Counted from the stretch's first letter, positions 44,063-54,219 are shown. The stretch is DNA of 64,000 bases from Caulifigura coniformis (GCF_007745175.1 NZ_CP036271.1:1756154-1820153); one strand, 5' to 3'. Notes: a model not told the origin generated them from the sequence alone. Made by a program: numbers and translations.

Positions 44063-45985
44063 ATGTCGAACTGGATTCCGGGCTTCTCCACTCCGATCGC
44101 GGCCGCACTCTTCGGGCTGCTGGTCCCGCTGATCATCTTCTACTTCCTCAAACTCAAACGCCCCCGGCTGGAGCTGCCGTCGCTGGCGCTCTGGCGGCAG
44201 GTCATCAGCGACCAGCGAGTCAACTCGCCGTTCCAGAAGTTCCGCCGGAACCTGCTTCTGCTGCTTCAAATCCTGCTCTTGTCCCTGCTGGTGCTGGCGG
44301 CCATGCAGCCCTACTGGCGCGGCGACATGGCCGACGCCCAGTACCTGCCGATCCTGATTGATGCGTCCGCCAGCATGGGCGCCACCGATCAGGCGACGGG
44401 AAAGACGCGGCTGGACCTCGCGAAGGAGGAAGTCGGCCGAATCGTGGACGGGCTTCTTCCCGGCCAGCAGGTGTCGCTCATCGCGGTGACCAACACGGCC
44501 CGCCGCCTGACGGAGTTCACGAACAACCGCATCCTGCTGAACGAAGCGCTCGACTCGCTGCACGTCAGCGACCTGCCCAGCAAGATTGAAGACGGCCTGC
44601 GCCTGGCCCAGGCGCTCTCCCGGACCAACGTCGTCAATTCGGTCCGCCTTTATTCCGACGGCAACGTCCCCACGCGCCCCGACCCGACCACCGGCAAGCC
44701 GCAGGCGATCGTCGACTTCGATCTCCCCTTCAAGCTCGACTTCCACCAGGTCCCCGCCAAGGGCGCCAACATCGGGATCACGGCGTTCAATGCCCGGCGG
44801 GCCTCGACAGGCTCCTGGGACGTGTTCGTGCGGGTCGACGGAGCGGCGGAGTCGAGCACGGCCGGCAGAGTGACTCTCGAGGACAACGGAAAGACGATCG
44901 CCGGAGAGGACGTCATCCTGTCCCCCAAAGAGACGCAGCGTCTCGTCTTCAAGGTCGACGCCGACAAGGCCGCGTCGCCGAAAGCGACGATCACGCCGGA
45001 AGGCTTTGACGCACTGAAATCGGACAACACCGCGTGGCTCGAACTTCCGGTCGGCCGGGACCTGACCGTTTTCTGTCCGACGTCATTGCAGAGCTTCCGA
45101 CATGCCCTCGCCGGCATCCCGGGCACGCTCGTGGAGCCGGCCGAGGACGGCAGCACAAAGCTGTCGAGCTACGACCTCGTGATCACCGACGCCATCGCGG
45201 AGGCCTCGCGGGAAGCGTCGACCTATCTGTTCGTCGGAGTCGTTCCTCCAGATCTGACGAGCCAGGTTTCGCTGACGAAGGACGCAAGCGCCGAGATCGT
45301 CGACTGGAAGCGGGACGCCACACTGCTCCAGCACGTGCAGCTCAAGGATGTGCAGTTCCTCGACAGCCCAACCCGTTCCGAAAAAGCGAAGGACACCGAG
45401 GTCGAGGCGGCCGGCTACGACTTCCTGGCGTTCACCCGGAACGGTCCGCTCATCCTGCAGAAGCGCGAAGGGGCGAAGCTCAAGCTGTACGTGCTCGTGC
45501 ATACCGACCGTTCGACGCTTCCGTACCGGGTCGGCTTTCCCGTGATGGTCTCGAACCTGGCCAACATCGCCCTGCAACAGGCGGAGCTTTCGGATCTCGC
45601 TTCAGCGCCGACCGGCGCTCTGCCGCGGCTGCACTTCCAGCCCAATGAGGACTACCGGATCACCTCGCCCACCGGTGAGCACTTCGACCAGAAGGCCGAT
45701 GGGGACGGCTTCATCGCCGGCATCCCTGCGACAACGGTCGGCCTGTATGAAGTACGCAAGTCGGGCGACCTCGTCAGCAAGGTCGGCGTCGCGCTTCTGA
45801 ACCCGACGGAAACGTCGCTCGAAGGCGTCAGCGAATTGAAGCTGAACGAGATCTCCGTGACGGCCGAAGAGGATCGCCTGAAGGCGGACAAGCCCTGGTG
45901 GCCGACGCTCGCGATGCTGGCTTTCGCGACGTTGCTCGCCGAATGGTGGTTATTCCAGAAACGTCCGGGCGGGATCGGTTCCTGA
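44063..45985 (+). CDS. BatA/VWA-domain membrane protein, 640 aa
   Basis: The N-terminus (PIAAALFGLLVPLIIFYFL) is a BatA-type membrane helix followed by LKLKRPRLELPSLALWRQV, the classic aerotolerance-regulator N-terminal motif. Then comes a second helix (LLLLLQILLLSLLVLAA) and a von Willebrand A domain with intact MIDAS residues DASASMGATD. The long middle to C-terminal part is beta-rich, ending in a third membrane helix (PWWPTLAMLAFATLLAEWW). It probably works with MoxR ATPase and DUF58 proteins, but neither is adjacent. Function in detail is unknown. Confidence 0.88.
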   Translation: MSNWIPGFSTPIAAALFGLLVPLIIFYFLKLKRPRLELPSLALWRQVISDQRVNSPFQKFRRNLLLLLQILLLSLLVLAAMQPYWRGDMADAQYLPILIDASASMGATDQATGKTRLDLAKEEVGRIVDGLLPGQQVSLIAVTNTARRLTEFTNNRILLNEALDSLHVSDLPSKIEDGLRLAQALSRTNVVNSVRLYSDGNVPTRPDPTTGKPQAIVDFDLPFKLDFHQVPAKGANIGITAFNARRASTGSWDVFVRVDGAAESSTAGRVTLEDNGKTIAGEDVILSPKETQRLVFKVDADKAASPKATITPEGFDALKSDNTAWLELPVGRDLTVFCPTSLQSFRHALAGIPGTLVEPAEDGSTKLSSYDLVITDAIAEASREASTYLFVGVVPPDLTSQVSLTKDASAEIVDWKRDATLLQHVQLKDVQFLDSPTRSEKAKDTEVEAAGYDFLAFTRNGPLILQKREGAKLKLYVLVHTDRSTLPYRVGFPVMVSNLANIALQQAELSDLASAPTGALPRLHFQPNEDYRITSPTGEHFDQKADGDGFIAGIPATTVGLYEVRKSGDLVSKVGVALLNPTETSLEGVSELKLNEISVTAEEDRLKADKPWWPTLAMLAFATLLAEWWLFQKRPGGIGS

Positions 45986-46154
45986 GTAGGCGGAACAGGG
46001 TCCGCAACAGTCCCGCTTGGAAGAACCGGGCATGCGCTGAGAGAAGGAAGGTCACTCATCGTCGACTGCCGTTCGCCGGATGCGGCCCGGCGGGAGCCCC
46101 GCCGTCCTCGTTGTCGGACAGCCGGCGTGGGCCGGGGCGACTGGCGCATGAAAA

Positions 46155-46182
46155 AGGCCCACGGGTCGCAACCCGTGGGCCT
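46155..46182 (-). terminator. Intrinsic terminator of the BBP7 gene
   Basis: A perfect 12-bp stem (AGGCCCACGGGT with its complement) and a 4-base loop precede TTTTT on the minus strand. It is 16 bases past the BBP7 stop. Confidence 0.9.
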
Positions 46183-46197
46183 GTTCAGTCAGCAGTC

Positions 46198-47937
46198 TCA
46201 GTAGGTCCATTCGAGACCGAAGTTCAGCTTGCCCATCGACCAGGTCTGGTAATCAATTTTGACCTTCGGGGTCTTGGGGAAGCCGTTCCACTCGATCGAG
46301 TCGGCCGGGCGGGCGACGTTTCCGATGTAGGTCGTCGTATAGCCAATCCGGAAGTTGGCGTTCGCCAGCAACGGGATTTCGCGCGTCCCCGGCAGTGCGG
46401 CCAGGATCTTCGATTCCGACATGAAGGTCTGTTCGAAGACCGGCGACACGTGGGCGTGAGTCTCCGAGTCGCTGAACCGGGAATCGCCGTCGAGCATGTT
46501 CGTGCCCAGCAGGATTCGCGTGCCGAGGTTTTCGCCGGCATTGAATCCGTTCAGACGCACTTCCTCGTAGTTGGCCATCAGGCCGGCGCTCGACTGTCCC
46601 CAGATCTTGAAGTTGCGGCTGCGACCGAAGTCGTAGCGGATACCGGCGGTCGGGCCGGCCAGGTGCGTGCGGACACGGGAGCTGACGCGGGTTTCGAAGA
46701 GATCGGAGTCGATGCTGTTCGGGCCGCCAGTTCCCCAGGGATCGGGACGGAAGGTGGACGACTGGCCGGTCGTGCCGCCGCCAGTGCCGCCACCCGTGCC
46801 GGTTCCGATGTCATACGACAGACCGCTGTCGATGCCGCGGAAGTCGAACGTCTCGCCGATATAGGTGTACTTTGCTCCGTAGACCGGACGAAGCCGGATG
46901 GCTGACGTCGAGGGGAACAAGTCGGGCATCATCATCTGGAGGCCGCCGCCGCCCGCCTGCGACTGGACGTTGACGCGGTACATGACGTCGTACTTCTGGG
47001 CACCGAGCGTCGAGCCGTGGAGCTGGTCCTGGCCGGGAACCGAGGTGAACGGAAGCCCCGTGTCCCAGGTCACTGCCCCGTTGCGGGTGAAGAGGAACTG
47101 GCCTTCGGTATCGAGGATCAACTGCTGATCGATGATCACGCCATCGATCCGGTCGGTCCCGCGCTGGAACGTCTGGTCGGACGAGAAGCCCCACCAGGCA
47201 TCCGCTTTCAGCCCGCTTCCGTTCTCTTCTTCGAAACCCCACTCGAGCTGGATGCCCGGACTGTTGAATTCGTTGAAGAGCCGCGTGCTGCGGATCGGGA
47301 AGAGCGTGTTGTCGATTTCGTAAGTCGGCGCGCCGGTGGCGCTGGGCCGCATGATCGGGTACGGGCTCACGCCGTCATCGACGAACACGCGGCTGGCCGG
47401 AGTCGTGGTCGATGAGCCGGTGCCGCCAGTGCCGCCGGTGCCGGTGGTCGCGCCCGGATAGGGAGCTTCGCCGTAGTTGGGAACCGGGTAGCCGGCGGGA
47501 CCACGGGTGAGGGGGTCGAGCTTGATGGGCTGGGCGCCGATCGTGGCGTGGCCGGGCCCGCGGGTGGTCGTGCTGAGCGCGTTGACGTTGAAGTAATAGT
47601 CGCGCCGCTTGTTGAGGATCTGACGGAACCAGGTGCCGCCCTGGTTGTAGGTCATGTCCTCGGAGTAGTTCCCCATGCCGTAGGGGCTCACCTGCGGGTA
47701 GGGAGCGAACGTCTGGGGCGTTCCCGGCGGGTAGAGCACGCCGGGATCGTTCGTGGCGTAAGGCGCCTGGAACGTGCCGGGCATCTGGGGCGCATACTGC
47801 GGAGGGACTGCACTGCCGTCAGCGGCAATCCAGTTGGCCTGGCCGCCTCCCATGAAGGGAGCCTGCGCAAATGCGTCGGCGCCTGCCCCGAGGCAGCAAC
47901 CAAAGGCCAACGCCTTAAACCATCGATGTGTCCGCAT
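46198..47937 (-). CDS. BBP7-family outer membrane beta-barrel protein
   Basis: 579 aa from the ATG at 47937. A signal peptide (MRTHRWFKALAFGCCLGAG, cut after FAQA) is followed by a Pro/Tyr-rich linker. Then come beta strands including FRQILNKRRDYYFNVNALS-like start (DYYFNVNALSTTTRGPG), RLFNEFNSPGIQLEWGFEE, RPVYGAKYTYIGETFDFRG and AGIRYDFGRSRNFKIWG. It ends KLNFGLEWTY, an aromatic terminus typical of BBP7 barrels. BBP7 is a large planctomycete family thought to form outer-membrane barrels. Two Gly/Thr-rich low-complexity tracts (GATTGTGGTGGTGSS and GTGTGGGTGGGTT) interrupt it. It has a strong terminator. Confidence 0.88.
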   Translation of the reverse strand: MRTHRWFKALAFGCCLGAGADAFAQAPFMGGGQANWIAADGSAVPPQYAPQMPGTFQAPYATNDPGVLYPPGTPQTFAPYPQVSPYGMGNYSEDMTYNQGGTWFRQILNKRRDYYFNVNALSTTTRGPGHATIGAQPIKLDPLTRGPAGYPVPNYGEAPYPGATTGTGGTGGTGSSTTTPASRVFVDDGVSPYPIMRPSATGAPTYEIDNTLFPIRSTRLFNEFNSPGIQLEWGFEEENGSGLKADAWWGFSSDQTFQRGTDRIDGVIIDQQLILDTEGQFLFTRNGAVTWDTGLPFTSVPGQDQLHGSTLGAQKYDVMYRVNVQSQAGGGGLQMMMPDLFPSTSAIRLRPVYGAKYTYIGETFDFRGIDSGLSYDIGTGTGGGTGGGTTGQSSTFRPDPWGTGGPNSIDSDLFETRVSSRVRTHLAGPTAGIRYDFGRSRNFKIWGQSSAGLMANYEEVRLNGFNAGENLGTRILLGTNMLDGDSRFSDSETHAHVSPVFEQTFMSESKILAALPGTREIPLLANANFRIGYTTTYIGNVARPADSIEWNGFPKTPKVKIDYQTWSMGKLNFGLEWTY

Positions 47938-48963
47938 CCGTGCGTCCTTGACAATCCGGGGCCCAAGGGGGGAGGCCTGCGGGACGACCGGGAGGATTCC
48001 CCGACCGACCTGCCGACGGCAATTCCCACCAGAACGGGCTGCTCTGGCGTCCTGCCGTCCACCGTCAGACCCTGCGACCGGAACTGGAAAATCCGGGCGC
48101 AGGGGAACGGACCTGCGGGTTGTATCGGCGGTACGACTGGGCAAACTGTACGGATTGTTCGGTGGTTAACGGCTTTTCGGCGTCTGACGGCTGCGCCGGT
48201 TTTATCGCCAGTCAGCTCCGGAGGTCCGCCGTCTCGGCGAACAAGAAACCGACGCAACCATCGACACAATAGCGTGTTACAGCGCACTCACCGGCCGTGC
48301 GGAACCACCTTCCTCCAGCGTCGCTCGCCGGGTCCACGCGACTGCAGGACCGCCCTCGACGCTCCCACCGGCCGGCAGGGGGCGCTGGGGGGCGTGGACC
48401 TTCGCTGTCGCGGAGGCCGGCCGCCTGGGAGAGACCTGTGACGACCTGTGACGAGACCTGTGACAGCGAAAACCGTCTGAAACATTGGAGTTTTGGACCT
48501 GTGACATGTGTGACATGTGTGACGAGCAGTGGGGTCTTTTTTCACCCCCTCTCGCGGGGCTGATCACCCCCTGTTTGCGTTGCCAAAAAACGGGTTCTCT
48601 ACCCTGACGGGAGGGGTTGCGCGTTAGGAAGAGTCTTCGCCTGCCTGAAGGGGATTCGGGTCGGAACCATCTGCTAGAAAGGTGGTTGCGTGGCGTGCCG
48701 CCGCAAGATTCTGACATCGCGCCGGGAGGTTTTCGCGAGCGCGGAGGCCAAGTTGAATGTCCGGGCGGCCTGGGGCGTGGCCGACGTGTTCGCCTCATCG
48801 ACACGACCGGAATGGTCGATATCACCCGCGGAAGCAAACGACGGATTGCGAGTTCGTGAGAAACGACATAGTCTGTTCTCTGCTTCGTAGAAGAAGAGAA
48901 GGTCGCCGGCAGGCGCCGTGCGGACATCTTCGCCTCATCATCGCTCACGGCCGGGAGAAAGCC
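47938..48963. other. Long intergenic region, about 1 kb
   Basis: It lies between the divergent BBP7 and double-YHS genes and is the longest gene-free stretch here. Several frames longer than 60 codons cross it, but their translations are Arg/Pro-rich and unlike real proteins. It contains the TGTGAC tandem array at 48433-48523 and a GGGGT-C-TTTTTT-C-ACCCC stem at 48531-48548. It must hold the promoters of both genes. Confidence 0.6.
48433..48523. repeat. TGTGAC tandem-repeat array
   Basis: Four copies of GACCTGTGAC (48433, 48443, 48455, 48496) and two copies of ATGTGTGAC (48506, 48515) share the core TGTGAC. The first three copies and the last three form two clusters, separated by about 31 bases. 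It is directly followed by a T-rich stem-loop (48531-48548). It lies in the intergenic region upstream of the double-YHS gene. Confidence 0.7.
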
Positions 48964-49407
48964 ATGAAGCTGTTCAGCAGCGTTGCTGTTTTGGGTCTGT
49001 TTGCGTGTGCGGCACTGGGCTTCGCCGCTGACGAGAAGAAGACCGACCTGAAGTGCCCGGTGTCGAGCGCCACCGCAAAGACCGAGAACGCGGTCGAGCA
49101 CAACGGCGGCAAGGTCTACTTCTGCTGCATGAACTGCCCGAAGGCCTTCGCCAAGGACCCCGCGAAGTATGCCGAGAAGGCCAACGCCCAGCTGATCGCC
49201 AGCGGCCAGGCCAAGCAGGTGAAATGCCCGCTGTCCGGCGGCAAGATCAACCCGGAAAAGACCGCCACGGTCGCCGGTGTGGAAGTGAAGTTCTGCTGTG
49301 AGAAGTGCCAGGGCAAGGTCGCCGCCGCCACCGGCGACGAGCAGGCCAAGCTGGTGTTCTCCGACGCCGCCTTCAAGAAGGGCTTCGAAGTGACGGCCGC
49401 GAAGTAA
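48964..49407 (+). CDS. Secreted protein with two YHS/TRASH-like metal-binding motifs
   Basis: 147 aa with a signal peptide (MKLFSSVAVLGLFACAALGFA). Each half has a CPxS motif followed by a paired-Cys motif: CPVSSATA with YFCCMNCPKAFAKDP, and CPLSGGKINP with KFCCEKCQGKVAA. This is the YHS/TRASH pattern linked to copper or other heavy-metal binding. GGGAGAAAG lies just upstream of the ATG at 48964. It is likely periplasmic and may buffer metal. It is monocistronic, with a strong terminator; the TGTGAC array lies in its upstream region. Confidence 0.85.
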   Translation: MKLFSSVAVLGLFACAALGFAADEKKTDLKCPVSSATAKTENAVEHNGGKVYFCCMNCPKAFAKDPAKYAEKANAQLIASGQAKQVKCPLSGGKINPEKTATVAGVEVKFCCEKCQGKVAAATGDEQAKLVFSDAAFKKGFEVTAAK

Positions 49408-49433
49408 GCCGCCTCACTCAGACCGAAACCGCC

Positions 49434-49470
49434 AACGCCTGGTGGACCTTGCCGTCCACCAGGCGTTTTT
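49434..49470 (+). terminator. Intrinsic terminator after the double-YHS gene
   Basis: A perfect 14-bp stem (49434-49447 with 49454-49467) and 6-base loop end in five T. Confidence 0.92.
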
Positions 49471-49624
49471 CATTGCACCGTCGCCGGGCCACCCGGCCGC
49501 GAGAAAGACTCCCTCCTTCGATTTCTCTGAAACCAGAAATCCTGCCGCCGGCCACAGTCGGGAGGTACTTTTTTGAATCCCTCTCTCTGTGAACTCGTAT
49601 TCCGGTTGATCCCGGAGGCGGCGA

Positions 49625-50536
49625 ATGTCCACAACTCTCTATAACGCCTGGGGCTCCCTGATGGCGGGGTGCGCAGTGCTCTCACTGCTCGCGTCCCTGG
49701 CATTTCTCATCCGCGCCCTGTTCGACTGGCGGAACCCGTTCCGGAATCAGCGGCTGGCGTGGTCCGGCCTGCTGGCCGCCGGTCCGTTCATCACCACGGC
49801 GGTTCATCTGGGGATGCTGTACTGGGTCCACGGCGCGGAGGACGAGGAAGTCCGGCAGAACCGCGTCATCAGCGGAATCGCAGCCACGCTTCTGCCCGTT
49901 CTGATTCTTGTGGTCGCCCAACGGCTCAGCCAGCGACGGCATTCCGGCGGCAAGAACCTTGCGCCGTTCGCCCTGGCCGCGGCAGTTCCGTTCGTCCTGG
50001 CGGGGATCCAGTCGGCCCTCCTGTTCCGGGTGCATCTTCCCGGCGTTGCGCGGGAGGCACAACTCGCGAACCAGGCGAAGGTCGACGACGCCTCGATCAT
50101 TCAGGCCGGGGCGCCCGCTCCCGCGTTTCACCTGCCGACGGTCGACGGCGCGACGTTCGACCTTTCCTCACAGCGGGGAAACGTCGTCCTGATCAACTTC
50201 TTCGCCACGTGGTGCGCTCCGTGCGTCGTCGAACTTCCGCTGATCGAGGGAGCCTGGAACGACTATCGGGATCGCCGTGATTTCTCGGTCCTCGTGATCG
50301 GCCGGGGCGAAAAGCCAGACGCCGTCGCCGCGTTTCGCCTCGCGAAACAGCTCACTTTTCCGATGGCGGCCGATCCGCAGGGCGAAGTCTTCTCACTCTT
50401 CGCCCGTGAAGGAATTCCCCGCACCTACCTGATCGGCCGTGACGGCACGGTGCGGCTGGCGCTCACCGGCTTCAGTCGGAAGGAGTTCGAACAACTCCGC
50501 GGCGCCATCGCCGACGAGCTCGAGAGCTCGCCGTGA
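49625..50536 (+). CDS. Membrane-anchored TlpA-like thioredoxin
   Basis: 303 aa. The first half has about four membrane helices (LMAGCAVLSLLASLAFLI, GLLAAGPFITTAVHLGML, ATLLPVLILVVAQRL, LAAAVPFVLAGIQSALL). The second half is a TlpA/ResA-like thioredoxin with the redox motif FFATWCAPCVVELP (WCxxC) and a cis-Pro in GIPRTYLIG. It should reduce or oxidise extracytoplasmic disulfides. The ATG at 49625 has GGAGG upstream. It is convergent with the APC permease, with 4 bases between stops. Confidence 0.88.
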   Translation: MSTTLYNAWGSLMAGCAVLSLLASLAFLIRALFDWRNPFRNQRLAWSGLLAAGPFITTAVHLGMLYWVHGAEDEEVRQNRVISGIAATLLPVLILVVAQRLSQRRHSGGKNLAPFALAAAVPFVLAGIQSALLFRVHLPGVAREAQLANQAKVDDASIIQAGAPAPAFHLPTVDGATFDLSSQRGNVVLINFFATWCAPCVVELPLIEGAWNDYRDRRDFSVLVIGRGEKPDAVAAFRLAKQLTFPMAADPQGEVFSLFAREGIPRTYLIGRDGTVRLALTGFSRKEFEQLRGAIADELESSP

Positions 50537-50540
50537 CGAC

Positions 50541-52610
50541 TCAGCCGATGACGACCCGCGGCTGGCGGTCCGGATCGGGCTGTCCGTCCTTCACCAGTTC
50601 CCGAACCATCCAGGGAACGTTCCCCTGCCCGAAAAGCAGGAAGTCGAGGTTCGTCCGGAGCGGGCTTTCATCGGACCATCCGAAGTGAACTTCCGGGGGG
50701 TTGCCAACCTTCGAGAGTTCCAGCGCGATGACGGCAATGACGTGCGACACCGAGGCGCAGTGCTTCACCCGCAGAATGAACCGCCCGTCCTGCTCGACGA
50801 TCTCCATGACCGGCTTCTGCAGGAAGTCGCTGGCGTCTCCCAGTTCGGCCTCGATGAAGACGATCGGCGTTTCTGGCGGCAGGCGGTGACGCCAGCGGAT
50901 TGTCGCCTCCTTCTCCAGGAGGCCATGTCCGCCCGGGCGATGCGGGACGAGCACCGGGAACTCGATGTGCTTCATGCTATCCCACAGGAAGCGTGATTCG
51001 GGATTCGCGAAGTCGAAGCCCGCGAATCGCAGTTCGGTGCTGCGGATCGTCCGCGAGATGATCGACAGCGTGATGATGATGCCGATGAAGAATGCGGCGA
51101 TCGTGATTCCGCGCGGGAAATAGTCGACCGGGTTCGAGTGGGGGATCACCTCGACGTGCCGCACGATCATGGTCGTGGTGTACAGGAACAGGATGGCGAT
51201 GAGCACGAAGTGCCAGGGCATGCGGACCAGCCAGTGCCCCGAGCGCTGGTTCCACTTATCGATGATCACCGCGACGGCGGCGCTTGTCATGAGCACCATC
51301 ACTCCCGTGGCGTACGCGCCGCCCTGCGCCTTGACGCTCGCTTCGAACAGCCATGTGACGAGCCAGTTGATGAGCGTCAGCAGGATGACGAGCGGGACGG
51401 AGGCCTCGGCCCAGCGGGGCGCCATTCCGTATCGCGGCAGATAACGCGGGACGAGGTTCAGGAGGCCCGACATGGCGCTTGCGCCCGCGAACCACAGGAT
51501 GCTGACCGTGCTGATATCGTAGATCGTGCCGAACAGTTCGCCAAACAGCGGATTGATGACATGCGGGCTTTGCCCGTGGGCCAGGTAAGCCAGCGCGCGT
51601 TCATACGCTTTTCCGCCAACGCCTCCCACCGCGGCGTGCATATCGGTCGGAGGAATCAGGGTCGAGGTCACAAAGGCCGAGCCCATCAGCAGCACCGACA
51701 TGATGATCGCCGCGGTGGCGAGCAGCTTGCGGGCGTTTCGAATGCGGCCGACAGGGTTCGCAGGGGTGTCGGTCGGGTCCCCCTTGATCAGCGGCATCAC
51801 GGCGACGCCCGTTTCAAAACCGCTGAGGCCGAGGGCCAGCTTCGGGAAAAACAGCACGCACAGAAGGGCGATGCTCACCCAGCTGTGCCCGGAAACCGGG
51901 AGTTCGTGATTGATATGCCAGTCGCCGGTCGTCAGCCGGGTCCACCAGTCCTGGAGGTGTTCGGGATGCGCGCCGAGGTACCACAGTCCCGACCCGATGA
52001 CGATGGCGTTGAGAACGAGATAGATGGCGACGAGAACCACCGCCAGCCCGATCACTTCGCGAAAGCCCTTGAGGAAGACCGCCCCCAGCGCCCCCAGCAG
52101 CAGGTTGGTGACGAGGACCGGACTATGGAGCGCCTGGGGCATGTGCTCCCACATCGGGTTCTCGACGAGGTGGACGGCGGCGTCCGCGGCGGAGAGCGTC
52201 ATCGTGATGACGAAGTCGGTCGCGGCAAAGCCAAGCAGCGCGAGGACGACCATCTTGCCGCCCCAGCCGCTCATCAGTCTCTCGAGCATCGCGATCGAGC
52301 CCTGGCCGTCGAACGACTTTTTCGCGACGTAGGAATAGATCGGGAGTGCGCCGAGCAGGGTCACGAGAACCAGCAAGCCGGTCGCCAGCGGCGTCAGCGC
52401 TCCCGTGTGCTCGAACGCGATGGTCGGCTGATAGCCCAGGGTACTGAAGTAGTCGACCCCCGTCAGGCAGAGGACCCACAGCCACAGCGACTGGTGATGC
52501 ACCTGCGTGGACGTGACGAACGGGCCATCCGCCGAGGAGTGGGACGCCTTCCCCGGTTTGGGGGCGGCTGGTCCGAGTGTGGCCACGTCCGAAGAAACAG
52601 GGGTTGTCAT
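50541..52610 (-). CDS. APC-superfamily permease with C-terminal soluble domain
   Basis: 689 aa. Residues about 40-520 carry roughly 12 membrane helices in the APC-type order, starting [19 protein letters not shown] and including [19 protein letters not shown] (the G-x-E/F region of APC amino-acid permeases). The roughly 150-residue C-terminal soluble part ([31 protein letters not shown]) is unusual and could be regulatory. Planctomycetes and related phyla carry this permease type, with no proven substrate. The ATG at 52610 (MTTPVSSDV) gives a sensible cytoplasmic N-terminus. Confidence 0.82.
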   Translation of the reverse strand: MTTPVSSDVATLGPAAPKPGKASHSSADGPFVTSTQVHHQSLWLWVLCLTGVDYFSTLGYQPTIAFEHTGALTPLATGLLVLVTLLGALPIYSYVAKKSFDGQGSIAMLERLMSGWGGKMVVLALLGFAATDFVITMTLSAADAAVHLVENPMWEHMPQALHSPVLVTNLLLGALGAVFLKGFREVIGLAVVLVAIYLVLNAIVIGSGLWYLGAHPEHLQDWWTRLTTGDWHINHELPVSGHSWVSIALLCVLFFPKLALGLSGFETGVAVMPLIKGDPTDTPANPVGRIRNARKLLATAAIIMSVLLMGSAFVTSTLIPPTDMHAAVGGVGGKAYERALAYLAHGQSPHVINPLFGELFGTIYDISTVSILWFAGASAMSGLLNLVPRYLPRYGMAPRWAEASVPLVILLTLINWLVTWLFEASVKAQGGAYATGVMVLMTSAAVAVIIDKWNQRSGHWLVRMPWHFVLIAILFLYTTTMIVRHVEVIPHSNPVDYFPRGITIAAFFIGIIITLSIISRTIRSTELRFAGFDFANPESRFLWDSMKHIEFPVLVPHRPGGHGLLEKEATIRWRHRLPPETPIVFIEAELGDASDFLQKPVMEIVEQDGRFILRVKHCASVSHVIAVIALELSKVGNPPEVHFGWSDESPLRTNLDFLLFGQGNVPWMVRELVKDGQPDPDRQPRVVIG

Positions 52611-52950
52611 TGATGGGAACGGCGGAAGACATCGTGACGGCCCTGTTCGCCATCTGGCGTCGGGGCGCAATATTGCATCCGGCATGAAGCCTGTTCGCCG
52701 ACGAACTCCACGTTGGAGCCTGAAGTGTGGCCCCGGGGCTGGAGCCGCGTCGTGCGAGGCCGCATGTCAGGATCGCCGTCCCGGAAATGCCGGGACGAGA
52801 CGATCATAACGCATCCGAGGCCTCACAAGATCAAATCCGGACGGGACGGCCGCACTTCGGTCGTCGGAGAATGTTTCCAGTGCGTCGCCCTTGACCGGCG
52901 GCCGTGAATTGCTTCAGGCCGGCCTCCGAAGCGTCAAGTGACTGCGGCAT
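52611..52950. other. Intergenic region, 340 bp
   Basis: It lies between the permease and amidohydrolase genes, both minus strand. It should hold the permease promoter. I see no gene or strong structure. Confidence 0.4.
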
Positions 52951-54219
52951 TCAGGGAGCCAGCAGCCATTCCCCCGCGTGCATCGCTCCGACCACGGTCG
53001 CGGAAGGAGCGAGCGCCGCACGGAGTGGGTCCGAAGAGCCATCACCGGGTCGGATGCAGCAGAGATCGGCGGACCGGCCGGGCGCAATGACCCCGTGCGT
53101 CGCCGATCGGCCGAGAGCGCGGGCGCCGTTCGCCGTCGCCATCTGCAGGACCACCGCCGCCGGGAGCATCGGAAACTCGCTGGCGACCTGCTTCGCCTCC
53201 TCCCACAAGTTCAGATCGGGATTCGACGCCCGGCTGTCGGTTCCCAGCGCGACATTCACTCCCAGGTCGATCGCGGCCCGCAGCGGATGAGTCGGATGAC
53301 CGAAATACGCGTGCGTTCGAGGACAGTAGACGAGTGACATGTGCCGCTGGTTCCCGAGAAACCGCAGTTCGTCCTCCTCCAGGAAGTTGCCGTGAATGAC
53401 CAGCACGCGGGGAGCGACGCTCAGCCGCTTCAGGATGTCGAGAGGGCGCGTTCCGGCCGGCGCCGACGGGTCCCACACGCCGATGCGTTTCAGCATGTCG
53501 ACCAGCGGCCCGCTGTGCCGGCTCAGCAGGTCGAGTTCCTCCTGTGTTTCCGCGAGGTGCATTGCGACAGGGCGCGACTCCCGACCGGCGCGCGCGATGG
53601 CCTGTTCAAGAAGCGTCGCGGCGACGGTGTACGGAGCATGCGGACTCAATCCGGCCCGCCGCCGTTCCGGGTCGGGCTCCAGTTCAGCGAGTGAGGTTTC
53701 GGCGGCGGACCACGTGGCCTCGATTCCCGCCGGCGTCGGCGCGATCAGCTCGCGAAACGGAAGCAATCGCTCATTCGCCAGCGCATCGACAATCACCGAG
53801 CGGCGATCCACATGCTCGAGAGAACCGGTGACGATATCGGCCACCAGCGACGACCCCGACTGAAAGCACTCCTGCAGCCCCAGGGAGATCGGATCGAGTT
53901 CCAGGCGCGGCGCAGTCGAGGAATCCTCCTCGCGTCGACATCGTCGACGACGTTCCGCCACCACCGAGCCGATCCAGTCGGCGAACGGGGCCGGCGGCCC
54001 CAACGGCCGTTCGAGGTTGCTGAACTCGAGGTGCGTATGGGTGTTGACGAGCCCGGGAACGATCACGGCGCTGCCGAGGTCGATGGTCCCGTCCTGCGGG
54101 CAATCGTGGAGGGCAACCACCTGGCCGTCGGCGATTTCGACCACTCCGCCCGGAATGGGAGGCGAGGCGACAGGACAGACCAGCCGGGCCTGCAGGCTGA
54201 GGGATCGTGCGGAACTCAC
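52951..54219 (-). CDS. Amidohydrolase of the MtaD/S-adenosylhomocysteine deaminase group
   Basis: 422 aa from the GTG at 54219. The metal site reads GLVNTHTHLEFSN (HxH), then SPHAPYT, MHLAETQEELDLL (His) and GVNVALGTDSRASN (Asp), the standard subtype of cytosine/adenosine-type deaminases (MtaD/SAH deaminase, TrzN/AtzB superfamily). The exact substrate cannot be read. The HxH-containing strand and TIM-barrel order are complete. TTG at 54246 is an alternative start but less likely. It is upstream of the permease in the same direction, which would fit a nucleoside or amino-acid salvage role, inferred only. Confidence 0.83.
   Translation of the reverse strand: MSSARSLSLQARLVCPVASPPIPGGVVEIADGQVVALHDCPQDGTIDLGSAVIVPGLVNTHTHLEFSNLERPLGPPAPFADWIGSVVAERRRRCRREEDSSTAPRLELDPISLGLQECFQSGSSLVADIVTGSLEHVDRRSVIVDALANERLLPFRELIAPTPAGIEATWSAAETSLAELEPDPERRRAGLSPHAPYTVAATLLEQAIARAGRESRPVAMHLAETQEELDLLSRHSGPLVDMLKRIGVWDPSAPAGTRPLDILKRLSVAPRVLVIHGNFLEEDELRFLGNQRHMSLVYCPRTHAYFGHPTHPLRAAIDLGVNVALGTDSRASNPDLNLWEEAKQVASEFPMLPAAVVLQMATANGARALGRSATHGVIAPGRSADLCCIRPGDGSSDPLRAALAPSATVVGAMHAGEWLLAP

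Noticed and set aside
47548-48441. Plus-strand frame of 297 codons crossing the BBP7 gene and its upstream gap
   Set aside because: The translation is Arg/Gly/Pro-rich and unlike any protein family. It overlaps the BBP7 gene, which has a proper signal peptide and barrel motifs.
48433-48523. CRISPR array
   Set aside because: The TGTGAC repeats are too short and spacers of regular length are missing; no cas genes are in the window.
48277-49101. Minus-strand frame of 274 codons across the TGTGAC region
   Set aside because: Low-complexity Arg/Ser/Pro translation. It overlaps the well-supported double-YHS gene on the other strand.
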